From Planctomycetaceae bacterium (lineage in GTDB: Bacteria > Planctomycetota > MHYJ01 > SBBU01), in the NCBI GenBank assembly GCA_005239585.1, contig SBBU01000331.1, forward strand, positions 1 through 6,407: a stretch of 6,407 nucleotides of DNA. Direction: 5' to 3'. A program made the translations under genes and the position numbers. The stretch's first letter is position 1; every line of letters begins with the position of its first letter. Shown piece after piece: positions 6,386 through 6,407 of the stretch. A model generated the notes under the pieces. It was given only the letters and a program-made list of their open reading frames with translations, was not told the origin of the DNA and did no database searches.

Positions 6386-6402
6386 AATAAAAACAATTGC
6401 AA
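6375..6402 (-). promoter_or_regulatory. Near-consensus promoter of the ABC operon, predicted leaderless
   Basis: On the minus strand TTGCAA (6397-6402) is followed after 16 bases by a perfect TATAAT (6375-6380). The expected transcription start, six to eight bases past the -10, falls at about 6367-6369, that is on or beside the ATG at 6367. There is no purine-rich ribosome site between. The arrangement predicts an mRNA beginning at or next to the start codon. The -35 matches TTGACA at four of six positions. Confidence 0.6.
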
Positions 6403-6407
6403 TTTCA

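Overview
The window looks like a piece of a bacterial chromosome of moderate, slightly AT-leaning composition. It combines a decayed insertion sequence, a secreted toroid-repeat protein and a tight ABC-2 exporter operon. The style of the toroid protein (signal peptide, squalene-cyclase-like repeats, C-terminal YATA...LQV motif) recalls Planctomycetota and related anaerobic lineages. That placement is an impression from family resemblance and cannot be fixed from this sequence. No rRNA, tRNA or CRISPR array was seen.

Layout. Positions 1-505 (minus strand) hold one end of an IS3-family element. A well-preserved OrfA is joined, after an internal deletion, to the tail of the OrfB DDE domain, and the element runs off the left edge. 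Positions 506-707 are an AT-rich intergenic stretch with a perfect palindrome and a possible promoter. Positions 708-1532 (plus) encode an orphan membrane protein with about eight helices, whose start codon is uncertain. Positions 1662-2843 (plus) encode a predicted exported alpha/alpha-toroid protein with a CxxxCxxC cluster near its mature N-terminus. Positions 2846-6385 (minus) hold four overlapping genes in the order ATPase, permease, ATPase, permease. They converge on the toroid gene with only two bases between the stop codons.

How the genes work together. The four ABC genes overlap by 1, 4 and 1 bases, so they are almost certainly one translationally coupled operon. They encode two NosFY/GldAF-like ATPase-permease pairs, which may form one heteromeric exporter or two related ones. 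A near-consensus promoter at the right end places the predicted transcription start almost on an ATG, which suggests a leaderless mRNA for the first ATPase. The toroid and membrane-protein genes lie beside the operon on the opposite strand, and any functional link is inference only. The most concrete oddities are the in-frame transposase fusion, the leaderless-type promoter and the poorly defined start of the membrane protein.
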